Part shown: positions 34,261 to 42,442 of the stretch, one piece after another
How positions within the stretch are numbered: position 1 is the first letter of the stretch
Layout of the letters: each line of letters starts with the position of its first letter
Origin: CALBLZ01 sp041917855
Lineage (GTDB): Bacteria > Patescibacteriota > UBA1384 > CAILIB01
Reading direction: 5' to 3'
Length of the DNA: 64,000 nucleotides
Assembly (NCBI GenBank): GCA_041917855.1
Contig: JAYRWT010000044.1
Span: 1-64,000 of the forward strand
Translations under genes and position numbers: made by a program
The notes under the pieces: generated by a model
Databases searched by the model: none
The model's input: only the letters and a program-made list of their open reading frames with translations
What the model was told of the DNA's origin: nothing

Positions 34261-35784
34261 ATGTTTTCCAAACTATTTACCAACCTACGCCATGCTCTCT
34301 ACCGTTCGCGCAAGCCTCTCTCTCCGGAGGAGCAGCAGGCAAGTGAAGACAGGGTGTGGCAAGGCCTCGCTACGAGGTTAAACAACCAATCAATGACTCA
34401 GAATGTCACTACGGCCAAGTCAGGTCGCAACAGCCTTTCATTTTTGCTGCCCGCGCTAGCCTTTGTGCTCGTGCTTGGGGTGGTCGCAACTATGGTGTAT
34501 CGCCCTCAGCAAAACAAGGAGAAAAATCAGGTAGCAAGCAACGACGTAACAAGTGTCAAAGTAAACCCGGATATTGTTAACGATGTAGGTGTTGTCGCTC
34601 GTAAGCAAGGAGCTACGTCAAATGGAGTGGTTGGCTACGTACCTAAGCCAAAAAAAGCTGCCCAAGCCAGTCTTTTTGCTAGCACCGCATACGCTGCAGA
34701 AGACGAGTACACACCAGTTTTGTTCTACACCAAGAGCAATGCAGGCACACAGTCCCAATTATTCTCTTATGATATTACATCAGGTACAGAGAAAGCTCTT
34801 ACCTCTGCTGACGATTACGCTACAACACCTGTATTTAGTTCAAAAGGTCAGAAGCTGGCATACAATATTTTGACGGGTCCAAACTCTAGTATGTTCCGCC
34901 CATGTCAGATTGCTATTCAGGACCACACCACAGGTAAGGTGATCGCCACTATCCAAAAGGATGATACCCGCTGCCTTATTCCCGTTAGCTGGTCTGCAGA
35001 CGGTAATTACTTAGTCATTACTGATGACTTTAAGGGTCGTCCACTAGATATCAGTGAGGACTCGATTATCCCTAAGACCGACACTCATGTACGTGTGTAT
35101 AACGTGGCTACAAACGTACTTAGCGATTACGTTGAGCCAACAAATCAAGGTGATTGCTTTTCATCTGGCGGGTGGAAGGATGATGTAAACTTTTATATCC
35201 ATTGCTCTACATACGGTGTAAAAGTAGGTAGCGAAAAGCGAAGCGTGTTTAGCATCAACGTCGACACAAAAGTCGCAACAGAATTTACAGCGCCAACTCA
35301 ATCGTTCTATGGATTTCAGCGTGTGGGTAATGACGACTTTTACATGGCAAGTATTCCACCAAAGAATCCTAAGCCAAATAGTAGTTACAGTCCGTATCGT
35401 ATTGTGCGGCGCTCAGCCACAGACACGGAGCCATTTGTCTACCCGTTTAGTCAAATGACCTCCAACTTCATGGTGAGTAAAACAAGTAATGGTTCGGCAG
35501 GATATGTTGTCGCTGGTCAAACCACCGCAGATTGGTTCGCAGATGAAGATCCTGATGCCAAAACCAGTCCGAGTTGGTTGGCCAAGGGTGGTGTGGTCAT
35601 GTTTGATGTTAAAACAGGTAAGCCGACTCACTTTAATACCGCAAAAGGTTATGTTGAGTTAGTTGGTTGGTATGGTGATTATACTCACATTATTTACGTG
35701 AATAGTGAAGATAGCGGTGCACGTCAGTATCGTCTGCTCAACCTGCAGGATGGCAAGGATAGCCTAATCAAGAGTGTTGAGTAA
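34261..35784 (+). CDS. Putative anti-sigma/sensor: TM protein with beta-propeller ectodomain
   Basis: About 507 residues from the ATG at 34261, which has GGAG at correct spacing; the ATG at 34255 and GTG at 34249 are alternatives. Residues 1-55 are basic and polar and cytosolic (S-P-E-E-Q-Q-A-S-E-D-R), one helix at 65-85 (FLLPALAFVLVLGVVATM), a linker, then WD40/TolB-like repeats from about residue 150 (for example SYDITSGTEKALTSADDYATTPVFSSKGQKLAYN). The operon with the sigma factor suggests a sensor that binds the sigma through the N-terminal tail, although no ZAS zinc motif is present. A surface propeller would sense a ligand or partner. Confidence 0.6.
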   Translation: MFSKLFTNLRHALYRSRKPLSPEEQQASEDRVWQGLATRLNNQSMTQNVTTAKSGRNSLSFLLPALAFVLVLGVVATMVYRPQQNKEKNQVASNDVTSVKVNPDIVNDVGVVARKQGATSNGVVGYVPKPKKAAQASLFASTAYAAEDEYTPVLFYTKSNAGTQSQLFSYDITSGTEKALTSADDYATTPVFSSKGQKLAYNILTGPNSSMFRPCQIAIQDHTTGKVIATIQKDDTRCLIPVSWSADGNYLVITDDFKGRPLDISEDSIIPKTDTHVRVYNVATNVLSDYVEPTNQGDCFSSGGWKDDVNFYIHCSTYGVKVGSEKRSVFSINVDTKVATEFTAPTQSFYGFQRVGNDDFYMASIPPKNPKPNSSYSPYRIVRRSATDTEPFVYPFSQMTSNFMVSKTSNGSAGYVVAGQTTADWFADEDPDAKTSPSWLAKGGVVMFDVKTGKPTHFNTAKGYVELVGWYGDYTHIIYVNSEDSGARQYRLLNLQDGKDSLIKSVE

Positions 35785-35819
35785 GTAGTGCGGCCGCTAG
35801 CGGCATAGGGCAGTAGGCT

Positions 35820-35853
35820 AGTAGAGTAAGGGGGAGACACCCCTTACTCTACT
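35820..35853 (+). terminator. Hairpin after sigma/propeller operon
   Basis: AGTAGAGTAAGGGG at 35820-35833 pairs fully with CCCCTTACTCTACT at 35840-35853, loop GAGACA. There is no T-tract, so its role as a terminator is likely but not certain. It separates the operon from the heliorhodopsin gene. Confidence 0.6.
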
Positions 35854-35923
35854 GTGTGTGGCTACACGTCACTACTTCCTTTGTAGAACTATGTATACTA
35901 AACGTACATAAGTAACCTATGCC

Positions 35924-36688
35924 ATGCAAAGCCAAAAAACCTTTAGCACCCTTAACCGATACAATCTTGTAGCGGCGCTCCTGCACGCTGTGCAGGGTAT
36001 TGCCGTGATTATTCTTAGTCGAGATTTTTCTCTGCCGATAAGTACTAGTTTCTTAAAGTTTGATACAGCTAGCCAGACCTTACTTCCGTCTAGCGATACT
36101 GTGTTTAACCTTTCGCTGCCAGCACTACTAGCAGGTTTCTTCTTTCTCTCCGCTCTCTTTCACCTAATTATTGCTACGTTCTACCGCAAAACCTATGAGA
36201 CTAACCTAGAGGTTGGCCTCAATAAGGCGCGTTGGCATGAGTACTCTATTTCGGCCAGCGTAATGATGGTGGCTATCTCACTCTTGGTAGGTATTTACGA
36301 TCTTGGTAGCTTGCTCATGATTTTTGGACTCACTTGGGGAATGAACCTTATGGGCTTAGTCATGGAAGTGCACAACCAAACAACCAAGACAACCAGCTGG
36401 CTGTCTTACTGGGTTGGCTGTGTGCTCGGGGCTATCCCATGGTTGGTGGTGGCACTCTACCTGTGGTCAGGCTACGCGAATGGCAGTGCTGCTCCAACCT
36501 TTGTATACTGGATTTTTGTTTCAATCTTTGTGTTCTTCAACTGTTTTGCCATCAACATGTGGCTGCAGTACAAGCAAATTGGTCCCTGGAAGAATTACCT
36601 GTACGGCGAGCGTGCGTACATGATCTTAAGTCTGGTTGCAAAAACACTACTAGCCTGGCAGGTATTTGGCGGAACACTCCGTCCTTAG
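35924..36688 (+). CDS. Heliorhodopsin
   Basis: 254 residues with seven hydrophobic helices. The heliorhodopsin signature is complete: RWHEYSISASVMMVAI with H105 and E106 (the Glu is the expected Schiff-base counterion, E107 in the 48C12 protein), PTFVYWIFVSIFVFFNCFAINMWLQYKQIGPWKNYLYGERAYMILSLVAKTLLAWQVF with the retinal-binding Lys at K240. The family binds all-trans retinal, has an inverted membrane orientation with the N-terminus inside, and its slow photocycle suggests signalling rather than pumping. TAACCT ends five bases before the ATG, a leaderless-like arrangement. It lies 140 bases after the sigma/propeller operon. Confidence 0.95.
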   Translation: MQSQKTFSTLNRYNLVAALLHAVQGIAVIILSRDFSLPISTSFLKFDTASQTLLPSSDTVFNLSLPALLAGFFFLSALFHLIIATFYRKTYETNLEVGLNKARWHEYSISASVMMVAISLLVGIYDLGSLLMIFGLTWGMNLMGLVMEVHNQTTKTTSWLSYWVGCVLGAIPWLVVALYLWSGYANGSAAPTFVYWIFVSIFVFFNCFAINMWLQYKQIGPWKNYLYGERAYMILSLVAKTLLAWQVFGGTLRP

Positions 36689-36709
36689 CAGCTTGCTTAC
36701 GCCTATATA

Positions 36710-36739
36710 AAAAGAGGTCGCTTCATCGCGACCTCTTTT
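36710..36739. terminator. Bidirectional terminator after heliorhodopsin
   Basis: AAAAGAGGTCGC / GCGACCTCTTTT perfect 12-base stem with a TTCATC loop. It ends the heliorhodopsin gene and the converging minus gene at 36751. The core GAGGTCGC...GCGACCTC recurs at 37746. Confidence 0.85.
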
Positions 36740-36750
36740 GCTGTAACCGA

Positions 36751-37662
36751 TTACTGGCAGTAGTCACTTGTTTTACCTTCGGTACCTGATCCTGGTAGTG
36801 CTTTTGCTGTAGTAGCGTCAGGCTCTGGCAGCGCATTCAACCAGCAGGTTCCGTAGTAGCTGAGCTCGGTAAATTGCCCCACTTTTTTCTGGAAGGTCGT
36901 TGAGCGTGAGGCTTGGTTGGCTTGGCGTAAATCGTATACACCAAAGTCAAAGCTGACGTTGCTGGTAGCACGGAACCCAACTTCTGTAGCTATAGCTGTT
37001 CCTTTACTAAAGCTTAAACCACTGGGAAATGGTGTGGTTTGCGACGCATCCTTCTTGGCGGCTGGTAAGTGCGCATCTACAAGTTTCTGCAGCTCTGGCG
37101 TAAGGGTAAGCAGGTGGTCGTAGCGGAGTAGATAGCCGCAAGGGTGAACAAAGTCGAGCATGGTTTGTACCTCTCCAGCTTCAATGTAGCGCGAGCCTCG
37201 CAGAAGTGAGCTATCAAGTGCTAGTGTCACCCCTACAGCGTTGCGTGTACCTGTTTGACTCTGCCCATCAAAGCGAAAACCGCCGTGAGGTTTGTAGTTA
37301 CCGCCCCGCGTTTGACCGGGGTATAGAATGGCCGTGGCAAGCTGTATGTTTGTGGGTGTGGCAAGCCCAAGTGGGGTTGGGCAACTTGGTGCCGATCCTA
37401 AAGCCTTCCAGCCCTCACCGCTATACGACCAGGATACTGCCGTACTAGGCTCTGTGGCCTTGGGACTACTTGCCGCTGTGGCCTTTGTACTGCTCGCCGG
37501 CGTTTTGCTGGTTTCGGTGCCGGACTTGTCGGTGGCGGTGTCTGCAGTGTTTTCGGTGCGCGGGCGCATTGCAGCCGTGGCTCCTAAAATTACGCCAATG
37601 ATAACTACAGTAGATAATCCAATAATAAGGATTCGACTTGGGTGAGGGGTAGGGTTGGGCAT
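36751..37662 (-). CDS. Membrane-anchored LytM-like protein, degenerate
   Basis: 303 residues with one N-terminal helix (10-30) and a Thr/Ser/Ala-rich linker to about residue 75. The following domain has PHGGFRFDG (as the first metal motif HxxxD region of M23 peptidases), and RYDHLLTLTPEL (as the YDHL strand). The last HxH motif is replaced by VGFRAT-type sequence, so zinc hydrolase activity is unlikely. Probably a surface protein derived from an M23/LytM peptidase. A similar protein is at 40945. I infer the homology from motif order. Confidence 0.5.
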   Translation of the reverse strand: MPNPTPHPSRILIIGLSTVVIIGVILGATAAMRPRTENTADTATDKSGTETSKTPASSTKATAASSPKATEPSTAVSWSYSGEGWKALGSAPSCPTPLGLATPTNIQLATAILYPGQTRGGNYKPHGGFRFDGQSQTGTRNAVGVTLALDSSLLRGSRYIEAGEVQTMLDFVHPCGYLLRYDHLLTLTPELQKLVDAHLPAAKKDASQTTPFPSGLSFSKGTAIATEVGFRATSNVSFDFGVYDLRQANQASRSTTFQKKVGQFTELSYYGTCWLNALPEPDATTAKALPGSGTEGKTSDYCQ

Positions 37663-37745
37663 ATGAGTGCTGCAGGGTTATATGTGTGCCTACAGTATAC
37701 AGGGCTTTCTTCTGATAACACTAGCCATACCCCCAGACATAAAAA

Positions 37746-37773
37746 AGAGAGGTCGCGATTACGCGACCTCTTT
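37746..37773 (-). terminator. Terminator of guanylate-kinase-like gene
   Basis: GAGGTCGCG / CGCGACCTC nine-base stem with ATTA loop, followed on the minus strand by CTCTTTTTT. The gene ending at 37796 lies just upstream. The same stem core occurs at 36710. Confidence 0.8.
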
Positions 37774-37795
37774 CAGTTTTTGCTTGCTACCTGAT

Positions 37796-38572
37796 CTAGG
37801 CAATTGATTCACGCACCACAGATACAATGCGCTCAATTGTGTCGTTGACCAAGTAGCAGGTTGCAATGCTGCCATCATAGGTTGCGCCAAACTCGTTTAC
37901 CTGGCGCATGCCAAGGGTAGAGTCGTAGGCTGCTAAGCTTTCCTGTTCACCACTGTCCTCCATGCGTTTTTGTAGACGCTCAAGCAATGTGTCGAACACA
38001 GGATCAGGTGGTAGCAAGTAGATGAGGGCAGCTCCTGTGGTTTCTTGATCTAGGCCAGCAACAAGCTGGGCAACTACCTCAGCCGATTCCTCTACAAGAC
38101 AGAGAGGGCTCTGCAGAGCTGCTTCTAGATGGGCTCTCTGAAAGCCATACCAGCCGCGCCCCTCGCGGAACTTTTTGGTTACAAGTTCTCCGTTTGCCTC
38201 TAGCTGTTTGTAGACTTCTTCAGTTACAAAGTGGTAGTCCACGCCGTCTGTCTCGTTTTCACGAGGTTTGCGGGTTGTGGTGTTCAAGAGACGAGTCGCG
38301 CCGGTTTCGTTCAAGACTGCCTGAATAAAGGTTCCCTTGCCAACAGCGCCAGGGCCGTTGATGGCCAGTACGCGCCGGGGTTTAGCCAGTGCGTCCGTAA
38401 GGTTGGATCGCGTTGCCGCCTCTAGGGTTGCAACAACCGATTCGTTCGGGACAGTATCCTGCCCCTGCCAGTAGTTGAGTGCGCTGCTGAGTGCATCCCG
38501 CCACCCTTGGCGCATGGTCGCGGTGAACTGCTGTAACTCACGCTGTTGAGTGGGGGAAGGTGTTTCTGCCAT
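37796..38572 (-). CDS. Guanylate-kinase-like P-loop protein with N-terminal extension
   Basis: 258 residues from the ATG at 38572; a TTG at 38608 is rejected. Residues 1-68 are a helical extension. The kinase part has INGPGAVGKGTF (P-loop with Gly-Lys-Gly-Thr) and TTTRKPRENETDGVDYHFVTEEVYKQL, matching guanylate kinase (S-x-T-T-R-x-x-R-x-x-E-x-x-G-x-x-Y-x-F). Between these the GMP-binding Arg and Tyr are present. It may phosphorylate GMP or a different nucleotide. It is divergent from a second guanylate-kinase-like gene. Confidence 0.75.
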   Translation of the reverse strand: MAETPSPTQQRELQQFTATMRQGWRDALSSALNYWQGQDTVPNESVVATLEAATRSNLTDALAKPRRVLAINGPGAVGKGTFIQAVLNETGATRLLNTTTRKPRENETDGVDYHFVTEEVYKQLEANGELVTKKFREGRGWYGFQRAHLEAALQSPLCLVEESAEVVAQLVAGLDQETTGAALIYLLPPDPVFDTLLERLQKRMEDSGEQESLAAYDSTLGMRQVNEFGATYDGSIATCYLVNDTIERIVSVVRESIA

Positions 38573-38769
38573 GGGGTTAGTTTTAGCAAAAATATGCAAT
38601 TTTGACAATGAATATGATAGAGCCAGCTGCTAGCTGAGGCTCGTGTGTACACATTTATTTCACACTACTAAGAGCGCGCTGCATAGACAAAAACCAAGAT
38701 TTCCCGTATACATATAAAGCTAAATTCTTACGGCAACTTCTGCGCGAGAGTTAGCTCTGGAGAAAGATA

Positions 38770-39390
38770 TTGACACAACGAGGTATTGGAATCGTCCTCA
38801 TGGGCCCCCCGGGCTCAGGCAAGGGCACACTTGGTGAGCGACTGCTCGCCACCGACTGGGGAAGAACGAAACTTAAACGAGTAGTCTCCCACACTGACCG
38901 ACCAAGGCGAGAAAGTGATCACGAAGGGCAATACGAGTTCATCACTAAAGAAGAGATGGATGCAGTCTTTGCCGAGAGTGGCTGGGCAACACACGGTGAA
39001 ATGAATGGTATTCGCTATGTGTACCGGCGCAGCAGCATCTTGAGTATTGTGGAAGCGGGCGAGGTGCCCCTACTCGATATTCGCACGCAGACACTAGCAC
39101 GGCTAGTGACGAACGTGCCTGAGCTTGATTTTGCTGCTATGCTGGTTCACCCTGGCAATGTGCAAGACCTGCTTAACAGGATCATCGGCCGCGATGGCGA
39201 CTCGCCATCAAGTCGGGACCGTGCCGCTCTTGCGGTAGATGAGTATGCCTGTGCTCGTACACTGCTGCGGCAGCGCCCAGGCCTCTACACTACCATCTAT
39301 AACCGAGATGGCGAGCAAGAAGCAGCCTTTGGCGCCATGCTTACTTTCTTGGGCAAGTATGTGCCTGAACTCATTGCGGTTCCGGCGTAA
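38770..39390 (+). CDS. Second guanylate-kinase-like P-loop protein
   Basis: 206 residues from TTG at 38770, which has GGAGAAAG 12 bases upstream; the N-terminus MTQRGIGIVL leads straight into GPPGSGKGT. Guanylate-kinase-like SHTDRPRRESDHEGQYEFITKEEMDAV keeps the (S/T)-x-T-x-R-x-x-R-x-x-(D/E)-x-x-G-x-x-Y-x-F pattern, with Asp where the kinase usually has Thr. It is divergent from the gene at 37796, with 197 bases between. Neither looks like the standard 200-residue Gmk, so the two could share or split the role. Confidence 0.72.
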   Translation: MTQRGIGIVLMGPPGSGKGTLGERLLATDWGRTKLKRVVSHTDRPRRESDHEGQYEFITKEEMDAVFAESGWATHGEMNGIRYVYRRSSILSIVEAGEVPLLDIRTQTLARLVTNVPELDFAAMLVHPGNVQDLLNRIIGRDGDSPSSRDRAALAVDEYACARTLLRQRPGLYTTIYNRDGEQEAAFGAMLTFLGKYVPELIAVPA

Positions 39391-39530
39391 TCGATCGTTT
39401 GGTCATTCTGATTGGGGCGCGCGTAGGCGTGCCCCGTTTTTTATTTCCTTTAGTCAGCGTAGCGCCAATCGTAGTTTGTAGTTGGTCAGAACTCCATCGT
39501 ATACTAGTGGTATCACACTTAACATGTACT

Positions 39531-40943
39531 ATGGGCACACATAAGGTATCTCCTGTTCTTTGGATTGGTTTGATCGTAGTTTTGCTTGGTGGGGGTGTGG
39601 CGGTATATAGCCAGCGTAATACAAAAGAAGAGCAGGGCAAGAATCAAGCTGTTGATAAAAAAGAAGATCAGGGTAAAACTACAGGTGCGCTCACACCTGC
39701 AAAATCGAATGGGTACACAGGCTTAGCTGGTGACGTTATTAGCAGTAGCGCGTTCGAGTGTCAGCCGCGTAGCGAGCACGAGTGGTATCGTACCGATCGT
39801 ACTTTTGCAGTAGATCCTAAGAATCCACAGGTGATGTACACCAGTGTGGAGTATAAGGGTGTGTACAAATCTGTCGATGGCGGTACAACCTGGAAGTCTG
39901 CCAGCAAGGGGATTCGCGCCTACAGTCGCCAGGATGACAAAACAAAGCCCTGCTATAGCGAGTATCCGGTGATCAAGATTAACCCCAAGGACAGCAATCA
40001 CATCGTGATCGCTATCAGTAGTGGCGGCGGTGGCCATCTACACCCAACTAACATGAACCAGCAAGTGGGCGGTGTCTACCAGAGCTTTAACGCAGGTGAA
40101 AGTTGGGAACTGATGATTGATAACACCATGAACACCTATGTTACTGACGTGGTATTTGACGCCGATGGCGCGGTATACTACGGCACAGCTTCTAACCCAG
40201 GATCGTGGACCGAGGCTGACCAGAACCAGCTCTTCGTCAGCAAGGGGCTTATCTATAAAACCAGCGACAAGGGGAACACCTGGACTGAGCTGCCAACCGG
40301 CATTGGCAGCCGAACCTCGGCGACTAAGGTGTTCGTCAACCCGGCAAATACCCAGCAGATTATGGCTCCGACCTACTCGGCAGTGCGACAATCGGCTGAT
40401 GGCACGGGGACGGGTATCAGCACGGGTAAAGATACAAACGTAGCTCAGCTGGGAATTTTAAGCTCAAGTGATGCTGGTAAAACCTGGAAGCGCATTGCGC
40501 TGCCTGGAAACGTGCCGGTGCTGAGTGCCGCAGTTTCGTCAGCCAAGTTTGCTAACCAGATCTACATTAGTGCAACAACCGACGAGTCCTTTGTTACCTT
40601 TGACGCAGGCGCTACTTTTACCAAAACCAAGTACCTGAACACCGTCGCCTACGACCCATTCGACGCGACTGGCAAGCACCTGCTAGCCTACAGTATGCAG
40701 TCCATGAACGGGCCAGGGCTAAATTTACACGAGAGCCTTGACGGTGGGCTTACCTGGAAAGCAAAAGGCTCGCTGCCACGCGAGATTACTGACCTGAACG
40801 ATAAAAAGACCCGCGTCAGCAACCTATTCTGGCACCCAACCGACAAGAACACTATCTATATGAATGGTGCTTCCGGGTACCTATGGGTCAGTACCGACCT
40901 AGGTACAACCTGGAAGCGTCTACTTACCTATACTGACTTATAA
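39531..40943 (+). CDS. Surface BNR/VPS10-type beta-propeller protein
   Basis: 470 residues from the ATG at 39531. One N-terminal helix (VLWIGLIVVLLGGGVAVY, residues 9-26), then a Lys/Asp-rich linker and a propeller with at least six Asp-box/BNR repeats: SVDGGTTWKS, SFNAGESWEL, TSDKGNTWTE, SSDAGKTWKR, SLDGGLTWKA, STDLGTTWKR. Typical of VPS10/sortilin-like and glycosidase-like propellers. Likely binding or glycan-related role outside the cell; no catalytic residue set visible. It is 1 base from the following gene, so one operon. Confidence 0.82.
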   Translation: MGTHKVSPVLWIGLIVVLLGGGVAVYSQRNTKEEQGKNQAVDKKEDQGKTTGALTPAKSNGYTGLAGDVISSSAFECQPRSEHEWYRTDRTFAVDPKNPQVMYTSVEYKGVYKSVDGGTTWKSASKGIRAYSRQDDKTKPCYSEYPVIKINPKDSNHIVIAISSGGGGHLHPTNMNQQVGGVYQSFNAGESWELMIDNTMNTYVTDVVFDADGAVYYGTASNPGSWTEADQNQLFVSKGLIYKTSDKGNTWTELPTGIGSRTSATKVFVNPANTQQIMAPTYSAVRQSADGTGTGISTGKDTNVAQLGILSSSDAGKTWKRIALPGNVPVLSAAVSSAKFANQIYISATTDESFVTFDAGATFTKTKYLNTVAYDPFDATGKHLLAYSMQSMNGPGLNLHESLDGGLTWKAKGSLPREITDLNDKKTRVSNLFWHPTDKNTIYMNGASGYLWVSTDLGTTWKRLLTYTDL

Positions 40944-40944
40944 T

Positions 40945-41727
40945 ATGAAGCCTCACTCTCACTCAAAAGTTATTTTAGTTGGTGTTGCAGTTGTGCTGGT
41001 CTGTGGCGGCATTGTGGCCTTTACTTCGGGGAGGAAGGATACCAAAACTGGAGGGCAGCAGATCGAGCAAGGTACGAGCACAAATACTCAGAGAACTACT
41101 GAGCCGAAAGAAGCAGATATTGTACTCAAGAACTTGGGCCTCAGTAGCATTGCGGATAGCACGGTGTACACACGCTTTGCCGTGCAGGACTATGCAAGTA
41201 ATGGCATGAAGGGGCTGTATTTGTTTGGTGATAAGCTACCCGGTAACCGCCTGAATCCTAACTTTGAGTTTTCTTCGGTCAAGCAGGACGCGCCGGTGAT
41301 TGCGGCAATTGACGGCATTGTCGCTTTTATTAAGGAGCAGGCCGAAAGTAAGGATTATGAAGTATTTCTGCAACCAAAAGATGGTTCAATCTGGACAGTA
41401 GGCTATGATCACCTAGTTGGGCTAAAGGTAAAGAGGGGAGACAAAGTAAAGACTGGAGATGTGCTTGGAACGGCGGCGGTGCAGAACAATGGCCTCTATC
41501 GCTTTGAGCTCCAAATCAATAAAGATGTAGCTGGGGTTACAACACACCATTGCCCTGTACTATTTTTAGACCCAGCAGTTGCGCCAGGTGTGACAGCTGA
41601 TCTGTCGGCTACCCAGCAAGCCTGGGAGGCGGTAAAGGGTCAGCAAGATCTGTACAACCCTTCTACTCAGAGCCCAGTTGGGTGCATAAAGACCACTCTG
41701 AGCGTTGCGGAGGCGGAGGGTAGGTAG
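40945..41727 (+). CDS. Membrane-anchored LytM-like protein, degenerate
   Basis: 260 residues with one N-terminal helix (8-25) and a linker to about residue 55. The later part has DAPVIAAIDGIVAFI, TVGYDHLVGLKVKRGDKVKTGDVLG and LYRFELQINKD, the M23/LytM order (P-V-x-A-x-x-D-G-x-V, Y-x-H-L, V-K-x-G-x-x-V-x-x-G-x-x-x-G, H-x-H-F-E). The last H-x-H is L-Y-R, so zinc catalysis is unlikely. A binding or scaffold version of LytM on the cell surface is inferred. Cotranscribed with the propeller gene; ends before a terminator at 41752. Confidence 0.7.
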   Translation: MKPHSHSKVILVGVAVVLVCGGIVAFTSGRKDTKTGGQQIEQGTSTNTQRTTEPKEADIVLKNLGLSSIADSTVYTRFAVQDYASNGMKGLYLFGDKLPGNRLNPNFEFSSVKQDAPVIAAIDGIVAFIKEQAESKDYEVFLQPKDGSIWTVGYDHLVGLKVKRGDKVKTGDVLGTAAVQNNGLYRFELQINKDVAGVTTHHCPVLFLDPAVAPGVTADLSATQQAWEAVKGQQDLYNPSTQSPVGCIKTTLSVAEAEGR

Positions 41728-41751
41728 GCTTATAGTAGCACCTAGTAGAGT

Positions 41752-41775
41752 GCCCACCTGGAAATCCAGGTGGGC
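41752..41775. terminator. Bidirectional hairpin after LytM-like gene
   Basis: GCCCACCTGG / CCAGGTGGGC perfect 10-base stem, AAAT loop. There is no T-tract. It lies between converging genes. Confidence 0.65.
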
Positions 41776-41784
41776 GGGACGAGG

Positions 41785-42078
41785 TTACTTACCAGGGTCT
41801 AGTCCGAGCAGGTGCGCGATTTCTAGAGCGTGGATTGCTGCGATGAGCCTTGTTCTAAAACCAGGGTTTTGACAAGCAGAGCGCAGCTCCTGTTTTGCTT
41901 CGGCTGTTAAGCCACAACCACAAGCTAGGCCTATGGCAATGGCGAGCGCCCATTGTTCGGCAGTCAGGCTTTCTTGCTGCTTTGCTAGAACAGCTTCCTC
42001 AGTGACACGTGCATGGAGTCGTCCTCGCTGGAATAGTCCAAGGAGGTACACGTACAGTTTGTTTACCAGTTTATTCAT
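41785..42078 (-). CDS. Hypothetical protein
   Basis: 97 residues. Helical throughout, with a hydrophobic Ala/Leu/Gly/Cys segment near residues 42-58 (WALAIAIGLACGCGL). No recognised family. The coding frame fits the window's codon use, so it is probably real. Nothing is known of its role. It converges with the LytM-like gene. Confidence 0.5.
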   Translation of the reverse strand: MNKLVNKLYVYLLGLFQRGRLHARVTEEAVLAKQQESLTAEQWALAIAIGLACGCGLTAEAKQELRSACQNPGFRTRLIAAIHALEIAHLLGLDPGK

Positions 42079-42430
42079 CTTCAGTCTCGCTGTCCTGTAA
42101 GGACTTTGAAAACTGCTAGTGAATCCTGATTTACATGCTGGCGCGCTGTATCACTCCTACCTCATATGAGGGTGTGTGTTTTCTGATTCTCACTCGTTTT
42201 TTCAGTCCTTGCGGACACACAGACGATACCAAAAAGCTACTAGCTAGCCTAGTATCTGTATCCCCGTTGAGGGAGCCCGACGAGAGCAGGTAGTGGATAA
42301 AAGTTTTAATCCGTGGCTGCTGGCAGTCGATGTTATGGTAAAAACGTGGCCAAAGTTCGTTCTTACAAGGATTATCCTGAGTAGATTGATGTATATGTTG
42401 GCTCTAGATAATATAGAAGCATAGATAAAA
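42079..42430. other. Intergenic stretch, no gene recognised
   Basis: About 350 bases between the gene at 41785 and the one at 42443. I see no convincing open frame, no tRNA and only weak AT-rich promoter-like elements near the right end. Confidence 0.5.
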
Positions 42431-42436
42431 TAAACT
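42431..42436 (+). promoter_or_regulatory. -10 box for leaderless DUF1761 gene
   Basis: TAAACT ends exactly six bases before the ATG at 42443. No Shine-Dalgarno sequence. Confidence 0.55.
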
Positions 42437-42442
42437 ATTCTT

